DNA from: Candidatus Colenecus caballi
GTDB lineage: Bacteria > Bacteroidota > Bacteroidia > Bacteroidales > Bacteroidaceae
Assembly (NCBI GenBank): GCA_018065615.1
Contig: JAGHSY010000031.1
Location: 1 to 64,000 of the forward strand
Direction of reading: 5' to 3'
DNA: 64,000 bases
Position 1 is the first letter of the stretch, and each line of letters begins with the position of its first letter. Below, piece after piece: positions 51,853-61,314 of this stretch. The notes beneath the pieces are model-generated. The model did not search any database and had not been told where the DNA came from. It was given only the letters and a program-made list of their open reading frames with translations. The position numbers and the translations under genes were made by a program.

Positions 51853-52485
51853 TTATCTGTAGATCAGTTTCATATTGCAGTCTTCCTGATAGCCTTTGCA
51901 CTTCAGGAAGACTGTGTCGTTCCTGCTGATTCCGTAATCCTTTAAAGGTATGGACAGATATGCGTACATGGTGTACATGGGAGTGTCGCCATGCGCATCG
52001 TGATAGACGGTGAATGTCAGTTGGTCTTCATCGGACATGCGTGCATACAGAAGACTGTGCATTTTGGAGTCCTGCTGTATTTTTATCCCCATGGTTATAT
52101 TCAGGAACCCGCCGCCTATGTATGCGGCATTGATCTGAACTGGATCCTGCTTCTTGAGCGTGTCCGGCAAGATGGACGTTTCAGGCGCCTTGACCGCTCC
52201 ATAGAGTGGGGTGACCTTCTGAATGATATGAGCCGTGCTGTTCTCATCCAATCCCATGGATACTACGTAGCGGTAGATTGTGTCCGGAATCAAGACATCG
52301 GAACAGCCGGTAATGGCGTATTCGTTCCCCATGTCATCCTTGACCATGCTGATGAGCCCGTTGCCGTCTGTGTATGCGGTGACAAAGCCTGAGAACATGG
52401 ATCCGACACTTTCTTCGTCCTTGCTGTTGCAGGATACCATGCTTAATATCAGTGCAATGAATGCGGGAATAAAGTATTTCTTCAT
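51853..52485 (-). CDS. NigD-like lipoprotein
   Basis: A 210-residue lipoprotein with signal MKKYFIPAFIALILSMVSCNSKDEE (lipobox Cys19). It has an OB-like N-terminal part (FSGFVTAYTDGNGLISMVKDDMGNEYAITG) and a beta-sandwich C-terminal part (INAAYIGGGFLNITMGIKI), matching the NigD family first described near nigerythrin-type loci. It abuts argF' convergently (two-base gap) and overlaps the acyltransferase gene by four bases. Function unknown. Confidence 0.82.
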   Translation of the reverse strand: MKKYFIPAFIALILSMVSCNSKDEESVGSMFSGFVTAYTDGNGLISMVKDDMGNEYAITGCSDVLIPDTIYRYVVSMGLDENSTAHIIQKVTPLYGAVKAPETSILPDTLKKQDPVQINAAYIGGGFLNITMGIKIQQDSKMHSLLYARMSDEDQLTFTVYHDAHGDTPMYTMYAYLSIPLKDYGISRNDTVFLKCKGYQEDCNMKLIYR

Positions 52486-53636
52486 GATGGGAGTGAACTG
52501 TAGTGGTTTATGAGCGGATTGGCATACATTGTCAGAATTCGTTCCTTCAGGAAATCCCAGTCAGGATTTGGAATGTCAATTTTGGCAAGCTGACCGTCCA
52601 GATAGGTCTGGAAACCGGCTTTTTCCTGTGCCGTGTAGTTCTTTGATTCGGCATTGTCGCCCCTGAGCATGTCCAGAGCAATGCGGTTGCAGGGATATAT
52701 GCGGTAGTTCCTGAAAATGTGCGTGTCAATGATTTCAGCCACCTGTTCAAGAAAGCGGTTGCGCGGAACTGACGGATCCAGATTACGGATCTCATCATCA
52801 ACGGGCGCTGCAACCTGACAGTGGATGCGGCCCTTATATCCGAACAGACCGGTTTTCATGTTGTCAAGATCGGCCTGACCGCTCTTGACATAGTCCGGAT
52901 TGTCGCGCTTGAGCTGGAATTCGGCGGCTTTCAGATAATCACACGGATCATATTCATAACTGATGGTCAGGGGTGTGATGTGCAGTGACTGCAACTTTTC
53001 CGAAATGCTGTCGTCACCGTCCATTGCAAGCATTTTGAGCACGCTCTTCTGCGTGCGGTCATTCGAGTCCTTTGCACGTCCTTCACGTTGCGCCAGCCAG
53101 ACGGGGCTGTTCTTCTCAGTTATGACAAAACGAATATATGACGAAAGTGTTTTTGATGATTCAAGCAGTTCTGCGGCTGTTGCCGAACGGTTGACAATGA
53201 AACTGCGGTTCAGCCGGACCAGTGTCTTGATCCAGGGGTATATGAGCAGATTGTTTCCAATTCCTATTTCCACGGATTTTTTTCCTTCATCAAGCAGGAT
53301 GATGTCAAGAAGTGCGGAATCAATGATTATGTCCCTGTGATTTGACAAGTAAACAAGATTTGTCCTGTCTTGCGGCAGTGCTGAAAAGTCATAAGTATAT
53401 CCTTTGCTGTTCTTTTTCAACAGGTGCTTGAATATGGGGACAACCATTCCGGACTGGAAGCTGTTCACAGTCTTGAAACGCCTGGTGTACAGCCTGTGGA
53501 CCCAAATCGGGACACCTTTGAGAATGCCTTTCAGTACCTTCTGGAAATCTTTGTCATCCAGCAGGCTCTTTATGGCATCTCCAATCTCGCTGTCCTCAAG
53601 GGACCGCATGTCTTCAAATCGGGCCGGAATTTCCAT
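52482..53636 (-). CDS. Glycerol-3-phosphate / lysophospholipid acyltransferase family protein
   Basis: A 384-residue protein (start MEIPARFEDM at 53636, one base past the ddl stop; MKTVL at 53657 would overlap). LSNHRDIIIDSALL is the acyltransferase H-D motif, here His-x5-Asp, and VWLAQREGRAKDSNDRTQKSVL is the acceptor-phosphate loop. It is longer than PlsC and shorter than PlsB, the size of cytosolic 1-acyl-type transferases. Probably in membrane-lipid synthesis; exact substrate open. Confidence 0.82.
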   Translation of the reverse strand: MEIPARFEDMRSLEDSEIGDAIKSLLDDKDFQKVLKGILKGVPIWVHRLYTRRFKTVNSFQSGMVVPIFKHLLKKNSKGYTYDFSALPQDRTNLVYLSNHRDIIIDSALLDIILLDEGKKSVEIGIGNNLLIYPWIKTLVRLNRSFIVNRSATAAELLESSKTLSSYIRFVITEKNSPVWLAQREGRAKDSNDRTQKSVLKMLAMDGDDSISEKLQSLHITPLTISYEYDPCDYLKAAEFQLKRDNPDYVKSGQADLDNMKTGLFGYKGRIHCQVAAPVDDEIRNLDPSVPRNRFLEQVAEIIDTHIFRNYRIYPCNRIALDMLRGDNAESKNYTAQEKAGFQTYLDGQLAKIDIPNPDWDFLKERILTMYANPLINHYSSLPS

Positions 53637-53637
53637 G

Positions 53638-54615
53638 TCATTCAAAACTGTCTTCAATGATTTCTGTCAGGACATCAGTCAGGTTCAGGCCGGCTGCTCT
53701 GATCTGCTGGGGTATGAAACTGGTTGCGGTCATGCCCGGAGTCGTATTGACTTCAAGCAGGTTGATCTTGTCACCGTCAGTGATTATATAGTCATTCCTT
53801 ATAATGCCATGGCAGCCTATCAGATCATATATCTTTGCAGTCAGGTCCTGTATGCGGTCACGCAGTTCGTCTGAAATGCGGGCTGGCGTTATCTCTTCGA
53901 CCTTGCCGTTGTATTTTGCATCGTAATCAAAGAAATCGGACTTGGGAACGACCTCTGTGACAGGAAGTTTCACCTCACGCTTCTTTGTCCTGTAATAGCC
54001 GTTGGTCACTTCTGTGCCCTGCATGAATGATTCGATCATGATTTCACTGTTCTCCTTGAAAGCTTCTTCAACTGCTTTGGCAATCTGCTCTCTTGACTTG
54101 ACTTTGGTCGTGCCGAAACTTGAACCGCCGTCAGTGGGCTTGATGAAGCATGGCAGTCCCACCTTACGGATGATTCTGTCTTCATCGACCTTGTCCCCTT
54201 TTCTCAGACGCACTGAATTGGAAACGTTGACCTTGCAGCTCTTCATGGTCTTGTTCAGCACGAACTTGTTGAAAGTCAAGGCCGATGCAAGCACGTCACA
54301 TGTCGAGAACGGTATGCGCAGAAGTCTGAGATAACCTTCAAACACACCGTTCTCACCGGGAGTGCCGTGGATGATGATATAAGCGTAGTCAAAAACCTTC
54401 TTTTTGCCTTCAAATGTGAAACTGAAGTCATTGCGGTCTATGGCCGCGCGCCTGTCACCGGGAAGATGGGCTTCCCATTTCTTGCCTTCAATCTCAACAA
54501 TGTACGGTTCGTACCTGTCCTTGTCCATGAATTCATAGACTGTTGCGGCACTTCTCAGGGAAACGGGATTCTCACTGGAATCACCTCCTGCTACTATTGC
54601 AATGATGCGTTTCAT
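53638..54615 (-). CDS. ddl: D-alanine--D-alanine ligase
   Basis: A 325-residue ATP-grasp ligase: AYIIIHGTPGENGVFEGYLRLLRIPFSTCDV, FIKPTDGGSSFGTTKV (ATP loop) and LEVNTTPGMTATSFIPQQIRAAG (metal and second substrate). It makes the D-Ala-D-Ala end of the peptidoglycan stem peptide. It sits between an RluA-type synthase (six bases) and the acyltransferase. Confidence 0.95.
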   Translation of the reverse strand: MKRIIAIVAGGDSSENPVSLRSAATVYEFMDKDRYEPYIVEIEGKKWEAHLPGDRRAAIDRNDFSFTFEGKKKVFDYAYIIIHGTPGENGVFEGYLRLLRIPFSTCDVLASALTFNKFVLNKTMKSCKVNVSNSVRLRKGDKVDEDRIIRKVGLPCFIKPTDGGSSFGTTKVKSREQIAKAVEEAFKENSEIMIESFMQGTEVTNGYYRTKKREVKLPVTEVVPKSDFFDYDAKYNGKVEEITPARISDELRDRIQDLTAKIYDLIGCHGIIRNDYIITDGDKINLLEVNTTPGMTATSFIPQQIRAAGLNLTDVLTEIIEDSFE

Positions 54616-54621
54616 ATATGC

Positions 54622-55683
54622 TTACAAATAAGAATTTACATATTCTCTCCACATGTCCAGAAGTTTTGTCATATCTGCAGGAAGTTCTGAAGTGAAGAAC
54701 ATTTCCTTTCCCGATACCGGGTGGACAAAACCCAGAGTTTTGGCATGAAGTGCCTGACGCGGGCAGACTTCAAAGCATTTCTGTATGAACTGGCGGTAAT
54801 GGCTTGCTGTAGTACCCTTTAGAATCTGGTCTCCGCCATAACGTTCGTCACTGAACAGCGGGTGACCGATATGTTTCATGTGTACTCTTATCTGATGGGT
54901 GCGTCCGGTTTCAAGCCTGCACTCCACCAGTGATGTGTAACCGAACCGTTCCAGAACGGTGTAATGTGTAACTGCGTGTTTGCCCACCTCAGGGTCAAAT
55001 GACACGGCCATCTGCAACCTGTCCTTGGGGTTCCGTGTTATCTGGCTTTCAACTGTCCCTTCCGATGAATCCGGAATGCCCCAGACAAGTGCCTGATATG
55101 CGCGTTTGGTGGTCTTGTTGAAGAACTGTTTCCCCAGACATGTCTTTGCATCGGGCGTCTTGGCTACAACAAGCAGTCCTGACGTATCTTTATCAATCCT
55201 ATGAACCAGACCTACCTGGGGGCTGTTGGGGTCATAATCGGGATTGTCTCTGAGATGCCATGCGACAGCGTTCACCAGTGTGCCGTGAAAGTTTCCGCAG
55301 CCAGGGTGTACGACCAGACCGGCGGGCTTGTTGACAACCATCAGGCAGTCATCTTCATAAACCACATCAAGAGGAATGTCTTCGGCCTCAATCTCACTGC
55401 TGTAACGTGGTCTGTCCATCATTACAGTGATGACATCCAGAGGCTTGACCTTATAGTTGCTTTTGACCGGATGTCCGTTGCACATTACCATTCCGGCTTC
55501 GGCCGCCTTCTGTATGCGGTTGCGGGATGAATGCTCAAGGTGGTCAAAAAGGAATTTGTCAACTCTGAGAAGACTCTGGCCTTTGTCAGCCACAACCCTG
55601 AAGTGCTCGAACAGTTCCGCACGGTCCGATAACGGTTCAAGATCGTCAAGCGACTCTTCTATTTCATCTTCCAGATCACGCAT
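54622..55683 (-). CDS. RluA-family pseudouridine synthase
   Basis: A 353-residue protein: S4 RNA-binding domain (about 38-95, LLRVDKFLFDHLEHSSRNRIQKAAEAGMVMCNG), then the synthase domain with catalytic Asp164 in LVHRIDKDTSGLLVVAKT and ALVWG..GRTHQIRVHMKHIGHPL. It is probably the RluD-type enzyme acting on 23S rRNA (helix 69). It is three bases after the PASTA gene and six before ddl. Confidence 0.91.
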   Translation of the reverse strand: MRDLEDEIEESLDDLEPLSDRAELFEHFRVVADKGQSLLRVDKFLFDHLEHSSRNRIQKAAEAGMVMCNGHPVKSNYKVKPLDVITVMMDRPRYSSEIEAEDIPLDVVYEDDCLMVVNKPAGLVVHPGCGNFHGTLVNAVAWHLRDNPDYDPNSPQVGLVHRIDKDTSGLLVVAKTPDAKTCLGKQFFNKTTKRAYQALVWGIPDSSEGTVESQITRNPKDRLQMAVSFDPEVGKHAVTHYTVLERFGYTSLVECRLETGRTHQIRVHMKHIGHPLFSDERYGGDQILKGTTASHYRQFIQKCFEVCPRQALHAKTLGFVHPVSGKEMFFTSELPADMTKLLDMWREYVNSYL

Positions 55684-55685
55684 GG

Positions 55686-56303
55686 TCAGTCTCCAAAGAA
55701 ATCGGTGTCAACAAGTCCTGTCGAATCAGCCTTTTCTATAGTATCGACATGTCTTCCGTTGCCGGCCACTATGGTAAGTGTCGATCCTTCCGGGATTTCT
55801 GTTCCAGCTTCAACCTTCTTGTCCTGATACCTGATTTCATATACCCAGTCAAGGTCTCCGTCAATGTAAATGGTCGTGCCCAATTTGAATCCTGCCCCCC
55901 ATATCTGTGATTCTGCTGCTCTCAGGGAACTGTTGTCTGCCAGATCAGGAATTGCCCTCATGGGTTCCTTGCCCGAATTCAGAGTAAGGAAGACTGTCCT
56001 GTCCTGTTTGACATTGGCTCCGGCTTTCGGTGTCTGTTCAATGATGCCGCCTTCCACAACTTCCTTGTCATACTTGTAACTGGCTATTTCGTATCGGAGT
56101 CCGTTGGCGGCCAGAATGTCACCGGCTTCTGATTCAAACATGCCGGAAACGTCAGGCACTGAAATGTACTGGCCGTGCCTTGTGTATGACTTCATCCATT
56201 TGAAGACACATATTATAATTAAAAGGGTAAGGACAATCATGCAGGCAATGTGAATGAGAATCCTTGCAATGTTTCCTGTTTTTTTGGAAGAGTCGTCAGC
56301 CAT
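55686..56303 (-). CDS. PASTA domain membrane protein
   Basis: A 205-residue protein: one N-terminal membrane helix (about 11-33, ILIHIACMIVLTLLIIICVF), then two PASTA domains (about 42-110, ISVPDVSGMFESEAGDILAANG; and about 112-185, AIPDLADNSSLRAAESQIWGAGFKLG). PASTA domains bind peptidoglycan fragments. Fits the neighbouring ddl in cell-wall metabolism. There is no kinase domain. Confidence 0.9.
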   Translation of the reverse strand: MADDSSKKTGNIARILIHIACMIVLTLLIIICVFKWMKSYTRHGQYISVPDVSGMFESEAGDILAANGLRYEIASYKYDKEVVEGGIIEQTPKAGANVKQDRTVFLTLNSGKEPMRAIPDLADNSSLRAAESQIWGAGFKLGTTIYIDGDLDWVYEIRYQDKKVEAGTEIPEGSTLTIVAGNGRHVDTIEKADSTGLVDTDFFGD

Positions 56304-56628
56304 GTTCCGGAGCGTTTATTTAAAGTACAAAGTTAGTTATTATCGGACAATATAAATAATGTGTTGGGAATAATGTTTGCGAATTTATAAATATACATTG
56401 TATATACAGCATGCTTTGCCTGTCTATTCGGGCTCGTAAGCATGACAGGTCGCGAATTGTCTTTTTTATGTGAATTTTTTGCATTATTATTGAATAAACA
56501 CTAATTTTGCCATTTGTAGTAATGTGCATTGCTGGCGAAAGGACTAAGGTGCGTCGCATGCTTTACTCTTTTTGCAATGACAGTGGATTGACTAACTTAT
56601 CAATATTGTTCAACAAAAATTCTTTTTT
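56304..56628. other. 325-bp divergent intergenic region
   Basis: No gene seen. It holds a TAACTTTG -7 box for the PASTA operon (minus strand, 56328-56335), a promoter for the SusC gene (below), and AT-rich sequence with no convincing hairpin. Confidence 0.7.
56489..56519 (+). promoter_or_regulatory. Promoter of the SusC gene
   Basis: TAATTTTG (56512-56519) fits the -7 consensus, and ATTG (56489-56492), a near match to TTTG, lies exactly 19 bases upstream. It leaves a leader of about 105 bases before the ATG at 56629. A leader this long is usual for SusC genes under post-transcriptional control. Confidence 0.5.
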
Positions 56629-59600
56629 ATGAGAAAAATTCTCTTAATGATGGCTGCAGTTTTGAGCGCAGGTTTTGCATACGCTCAGAACCTGACAGTT
56701 ACAGGAATTGCAACGTCGGCCGATGACGGAAGTCCCATGCCGGCTGTGGCAGTTGCAGTGCAGGGAAGTGGAAGGGGTACGACCACAGACATTGATGGAG
56801 CCTATTCAATTGACGTTCCATCAAACGGAACTCTGGTGTTCTCTTTCATGGGTTATGATGATGCAGTGATTCCCGTTAACGGAAGAAAGGTAATTAACGT
56901 TTCTCTGGTTCCGGGTTCAATTGAAATCGATGACGTGGTCATTACCGCTACCGGTTTGAAGCGTTCAGAGAAGGCCCTTGGCTACGCTTCAACAACAGTA
57001 AAGGCCGATGAGATCATTCGTGGCCATGCTGCTGATGCAATGTCCGGTCTGACCGGCAAGGTTGCAGGTCTGCAGATTTCATCATCAGGATCAACAGGTA
57101 CTTCACAGAAGGTTATCATCCGTGGTTATTCATCCCTTAGTGGTAGTAACCAGCCTCTGTATGTGATTGACGGTGTGCCAATGTCAAATGGCATAAGCGG
57201 CACCCAGGATTTGAACAACTCAATTGACTTTGGTAATGCGGCAGCTGATATTAACCCTGAAGACATTGAATCAATTACCGTTCTTAAGGGTGCTTCTGCT
57301 ACTGCTCTTTACGGTTCACGTGCCGGCAACGGTGCCATTCTCATCACCACTAAACGCGGTGTTCAGAATGAAAAGACCATTGTCACTTATGACGGTTCAT
57401 TCCAGGCAATGAATGTTCTCCGTATTCCGAATATTCAGAACAAGTTCGGTCAAGGCTGGTATTATTCATACGACGGCAATTATTTTGAGAACTACTCTCC
57501 TACAGAGAACGGTTCATGGGGTAATGAACTTGATGGCCGTCAGGTCGAATGGAGACCAGGTGCAGCGTGGGCAGGTGTTGCAGATCCTTCCTACACGGAT
57601 TTCTCATATAAGAAGAACTCTCTTAAGAACTTCTACGAGACAGGTTTCGAAGCTAACAACAATGTTACTGTTCAGGGTGGAACAAAGAACACTTCATTCT
57701 TTGTGTCATACGGTAATGTAAACTCGGACGGCATTCTTCCGGGCAATGATGACTATTTCAAGCGCAACACATTCTCTTTCCGCGGCAACACCAAGATGTT
57801 GAACGACAGGGCATGGCTCAATTACAGTGCGAATTACGTCAACAAGAAGGTCCGCAATGCAATGACCGGTCAGGGCGGTAACGGTTCTGTCATTTATCAG
57901 GACATTCTCCAGTATCCAGTCAATCTTGATTATGCAGACATGAAGGATTACAGTGATGTACGTAACAACGCTGATAATTTCTATACTCCTTATGCACAGA
58001 ACCCATGGTGGATTCTTGACCATAACTATGCTACATATGAAGACGACAGATTTTATGCAAATGCAGAATTTGGAATAGATCTGTTCAAGGGCCTTCAGTT
58101 CATTACAAGAGGCGGTATGGATATCTCCAACTACAGGGAATCATACTACAATGATATCTGGAACTTCTCAGCAGGTTCATATACAGACAGTGAAGGCGGT
58201 TCAACAGAAATAGGTTCATTTGACCAGACAGCCGGAGTTTCAAGACAGTATGATTTCAATGCCCTTCTCAATGCAGATTACAAGTTTGCTGCTGATTTCT
58301 CAGTTCATGCAGTTGCGGGTTTCAACGCCAACGAACGTTCCGGTTATGCAATCGGCGGCGCTGTTCAGGGTCTTGCTGTTGAAAATTGGGCTAATTTCAG
58401 CAATACAAATGCTGCAACCCCAAGGGCCAGCTCATCAAAGAGCTTGCGTCGTCTCATGGGTCTGTACGGTCAGGCTGATTTTGGCTGGAAGGATGCCGCT
58501 TATCTGACTTTGTCTGCTCGTAATGACTGGTCATCGACACTTCCCAAGGAGAACAATTCATTCTTCTACTGGGGTGCCAATGCATCTCTCATTCTTACCG
58601 AACTCTTTGATATTGATAACGATATCATGAATTTTGCAAAAATCCGTGCTGGTTATGGCATGACAGGTAATGATGCATCCACATATCTGACCTCAGGTTA
58701 TTATTCACCTGCAAGTGCAACAGGCGGATTCGGTTCCCTTACATTCCCGCTGGATGGCTATCTTGGCCTTACGCGCCGTTCAGTTGTTCCTTCAACTGAT
58801 TTGAAGCCTGAAATTTCAACTGAAAAGGAAATCGGTGTTGACATGCGCTTCTTTGACAGCCGTCTGACTGTTGATTTGGCTTTCTATGACAAGATTACAA
58901 CCAACCAGATCATTTCAGCTTCAGTTGCTCCTGAATCAGGTTACACATCAAAGATCCGCAATGTTGGAGAAATTTCAAACAAGGGTATCGAACTTGCAGT
59001 AGGAGTTACTCCTATCAGAACCAAGGATTGGGAATGGAATGTCATGTACACCTTCACAAAGAACAACAATGAAGTCAAGGAACTTTGGGACGGTGCAGAA
59101 GAATCTGGCATATACGGCCTTTCATCAGGACCTCAGCTTGTTGCTAAGGTAGGTGAACCTCTTGGTACATGGGTTGACTACAAGATCAAGACTGTTGAGG
59201 ACAAGAACAGTGAGTTCTATGGCATGACAATTGTCAACTCCAACACAGGTTATCCGGAGTATGATACATCTGAAACTGAAGTTATCGGACATGCGGATTA
59301 TGACTTTTCAATGGGTCTGTCAAACTCACTTCGCTGGAAGAACCTGACTCTCGGATTCAGTTTTGACTGGCGTCAGGGCGGTCTGATGTACTCAGCAACT
59401 CAAAGTATCGTATTGTTCAACGGTAATGCTGAAGAGACCATGTACAACATGCGTGATCCGTTCGTTTGGCAGAACGCTGTATATCAGAATGGCACCGATG
59501 CTCAGGGCAACCCGATTTATGTTGAGAACAACACCCCGGTTGACCAGTACTATACTATGAATGGTGTGTGGTATTCAAATTACAATTATGTACGTTATCG

Positions 59601-59868
59601 TGATGAACTGCTTGACAAGACATACATCAAGCTGCGTGATCTTAGCCTTACATATGAATTTCCTAAATCACTCATGAGCAAGGTTAAGTGGATTCAGTCT
59701 GCACAGTTGTCAGTTGTCGGTCGTAATCTTCTCATGTGGACTCCCAAGCAGGGTCTCATTGATCCCGATATGACCAACTATGGTAACGATCTTACTTCAC
59801 AGTATGGTGAATATTATTCATCTCCTTCCACACGTTCAATCGGTGGCGGTATAAAGGTTGTTTTCTAA
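56629..59868 (+). CDS. SusC/RagA-type TonB-linked outer membrane protein
   Basis: A 1079-residue receptor: signal peptide (1-19, FAYAQ), CarboxypepD_reg beta domain (about 22-100), plug (about 110-240, GYSSLSGSNQPLYVIDGVPMSNG and ITVLKGASATALYGSRAGNGAILITTK) and a barrel to VGGGIKVVF. It imports large ligands, normally oligosaccharides or peptides, with its SusD. It reads T/A-rich at third codon positions compared with neighbours. No glycan hydrolase is in the operon. Confidence 0.93.
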   Translation: MRKILLMMAAVLSAGFAYAQNLTVTGIATSADDGSPMPAVAVAVQGSGRGTTTDIDGAYSIDVPSNGTLVFSFMGYDDAVIPVNGRKVINVSLVPGSIEIDDVVITATGLKRSEKALGYASTTVKADEIIRGHAADAMSGLTGKVAGLQISSSGSTGTSQKVIIRGYSSLSGSNQPLYVIDGVPMSNGISGTQDLNNSIDFGNAAADINPEDIESITVLKGASATALYGSRAGNGAILITTKRGVQNEKTIVTYDGSFQAMNVLRIPNIQNKFGQGWYYSYDGNYFENYSPTENGSWGNELDGRQVEWRPGAAWAGVADPSYTDFSYKKNSLKNFYETGFEANNNVTVQGGTKNTSFFVSYGNVNSDGILPGNDDYFKRNTFSFRGNTKMLNDRAWLNYSANYVNKKVRNAMTGQGGNGSVIYQDILQYPVNLDYADMKDYSDVRNNADNFYTPYAQNPWWILDHNYATYEDDRFYANAEFGIDLFKGLQFITRGGMDISNYRESYYNDIWNFSAGSYTDSEGGSTEIGSFDQTAGVSRQYDFNALLNADYKFAADFSVHAVAGFNANERSGYAIGGAVQGLAVENWANFSNTNAATPRASSSKSLRRLMGLYGQADFGWKDAAYLTLSARNDWSSTLPKENNSFFYWGANASLILTELFDIDNDIMNFAKIRAGYGMTGNDASTYLTSGYYSPASATGGFGSLTFPLDGYLGLTRRSVVPSTDLKPEISTEKEIGVDMRFFDSRLTVDLAFYDKITTNQIISASVAPESGYTSKIRNVGEISNKGIELAVGVTPIRTKDWEWNVMYTFTKNNNEVKELWDGAEESGIYGLSSGPQLVAKVGEPLGTWVDYKIKTVEDKNSEFYGMTIVNSNTGYPEYDTSETEVIGHADYDFSMGLSNSLRWKNLTLGFSFDWRQGGLMYSATQSIVLFNGNAEETMYNMRDPFVWQNAVYQNGTDAQGNPIYVENNTPVDQYYTMNGVWYSNYNYVRYRDELLDKTYIKLRDLSLTYEFPKSLMSKVKWIQSAQLSVVGRNLLMWTPKQGLIDPDMTNYGNDLTSQYGEYYSSPSTRSIGGGIKVVF

Positions 59869-59881
59869 ATAACGCATGTAT

Positions 59882-61279
59882 ATGAAAAAGATATCAACAA
59901 TAGTTTTGGCTGCAGCATTCATGTTTGCCGGTTGTCAGGATTGGTTGGATGTAAATACAAACCCCAACTATCTTGCCACCACTGACTACAGTCTCCTTCT
60001 GCCCAGCGCAGAACTTCGCCTTGCTGATAAGGTTGGCTATGATATAGCATTGTATGGCCATTTCTGGAGCCAGTATGTAAATCAGAACGCAAGTACAAAC
60101 CAGTATTACACTGTTTCAACATTTGATGTGACCAATTCAACATTCAACAGTGTCTGGTCGTATTTTTATGCCAGTATTCTTCCCGGCGTAAGGGAGGTTA
60201 AGGAAGAAGCTGTCAAAGATCCCAACGGTTTGGAATATCTGTTCCAGGCTAAGATTCTTGAAGCATATTCATTCTATATGCTGACCAGTCTGTTTGATTC
60301 AGTAGCTTATTCTGAAGGTTATCTGGCAGAATCTTTCGAGCCTCATTTCAATTCAGGTGAGGAGATGCAGGATTCTCTGATCTCAATACTTGAGAGTGTA
60401 AGAGCTATGGATTTCACTGCTGTTTCTGCATCGGCCGATATGCATGCATCTGCAGCAACTGACATGATTTTCGATCATGATGCTGACGCTTGGCTTCAGT
60501 TTGCCAATACACTTTATCTGAAGATTCTTATGCGTGATTTCGATGCAAACAAGGCTAAGATCCAGACTCTTCTTGCTGAGGACAACTTCCTTATTGAAGA
60601 TGCTTGCTTTGACCATTTTTCTGATGAGGCTGACAAGTCGAACCCCTTCTATGAGAGCGACCGTCGCCAGTTGAATACAGCATTGAACATCCGTGCCTGT
60701 TCAGATATACTGAATGTCCTGGATGAATCCGATGAACGTATTGAATATTATTATGAGAACAGCCATGGAGCTTCTGCTTTCGGTACTCCTTATGGCGTAA
60801 CCGTCAAGCCGGCCGTATCATGGAGGCTCAATTTGGAACCGACCACTCCTGTTTATTTCTCAACAGTAGACGAGGCTGAATTCCTGAAGGCTGAATGTTA
60901 TGCCCGCCTTAATGATGCTGCCAATGCGGAAACTGCCTACAATGCAGGTCTAGCTGCTGCCTTTGCTCGCGTAGAGTGTGATCCGGGAACACTGATTACC
61001 AATGAATACAAGTTCGTTGCCGGTACCACTGAAAGCATGGTTGAACAGATTATCAACCAAAAATGGGCTTCGAATATTAAGGCTTTGGCTATTGAGTCGT
61101 GGTTTGATCTCAGCCGTACCGGTTATCCTACAAGAGGTACAACAATCACTGACTTCTCTGGTGTTCTCGGTTCTGGCAAGTATCCTTACCGTTTCATCAA
61201 TTCCAAAACATCAGCTGACTATAATGTGAATTCGCCAATGGCAGTTGAGGTGTATGAAAAGATGTGGTGGCAGAAATGA
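59882..61279 (+). CDS. SusD/RagB family lipoprotein
   Basis: A 465-residue lipoprotein starting MKKISTIVLAAAFMFAGCQD (lipobox AGC) at 59882, 13 bases after the SusC stop; a start at 59876 would add two residues. The helical repeat core has LFQAKILEAYSFYMLTSLFDSVAYSEGY and EFLKAECYARLNDAANAETAYNAG, in the SusD-like_2 style. It caps SusC and binds its ligand at the surface. Confidence 0.91.
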   Translation: MKKISTIVLAAAFMFAGCQDWLDVNTNPNYLATTDYSLLLPSAELRLADKVGYDIALYGHFWSQYVNQNASTNQYYTVSTFDVTNSTFNSVWSYFYASILPGVREVKEEAVKDPNGLEYLFQAKILEAYSFYMLTSLFDSVAYSEGYLAESFEPHFNSGEEMQDSLISILESVRAMDFTAVSASADMHASAATDMIFDHDADAWLQFANTLYLKILMRDFDANKAKIQTLLAEDNFLIEDACFDHFSDEADKSNPFYESDRRQLNTALNIRACSDILNVLDESDERIEYYYENSHGASAFGTPYGVTVKPAVSWRLNLEPTTPVYFSTVDEAEFLKAECYARLNDAANAETAYNAGLAAAFARVECDPGTLITNEYKFVAGTTESMVEQIINQKWASNIKALAIESWFDLSRTGYPTRGTTITDFSGVLGSGKYPYRFINSKTSADYNVNSPMAVEVYEKMWWQK

Positions 61280-61314
61280 TGCCATGTCATTCATTAACTG
61301 AAAATACAACAGAT

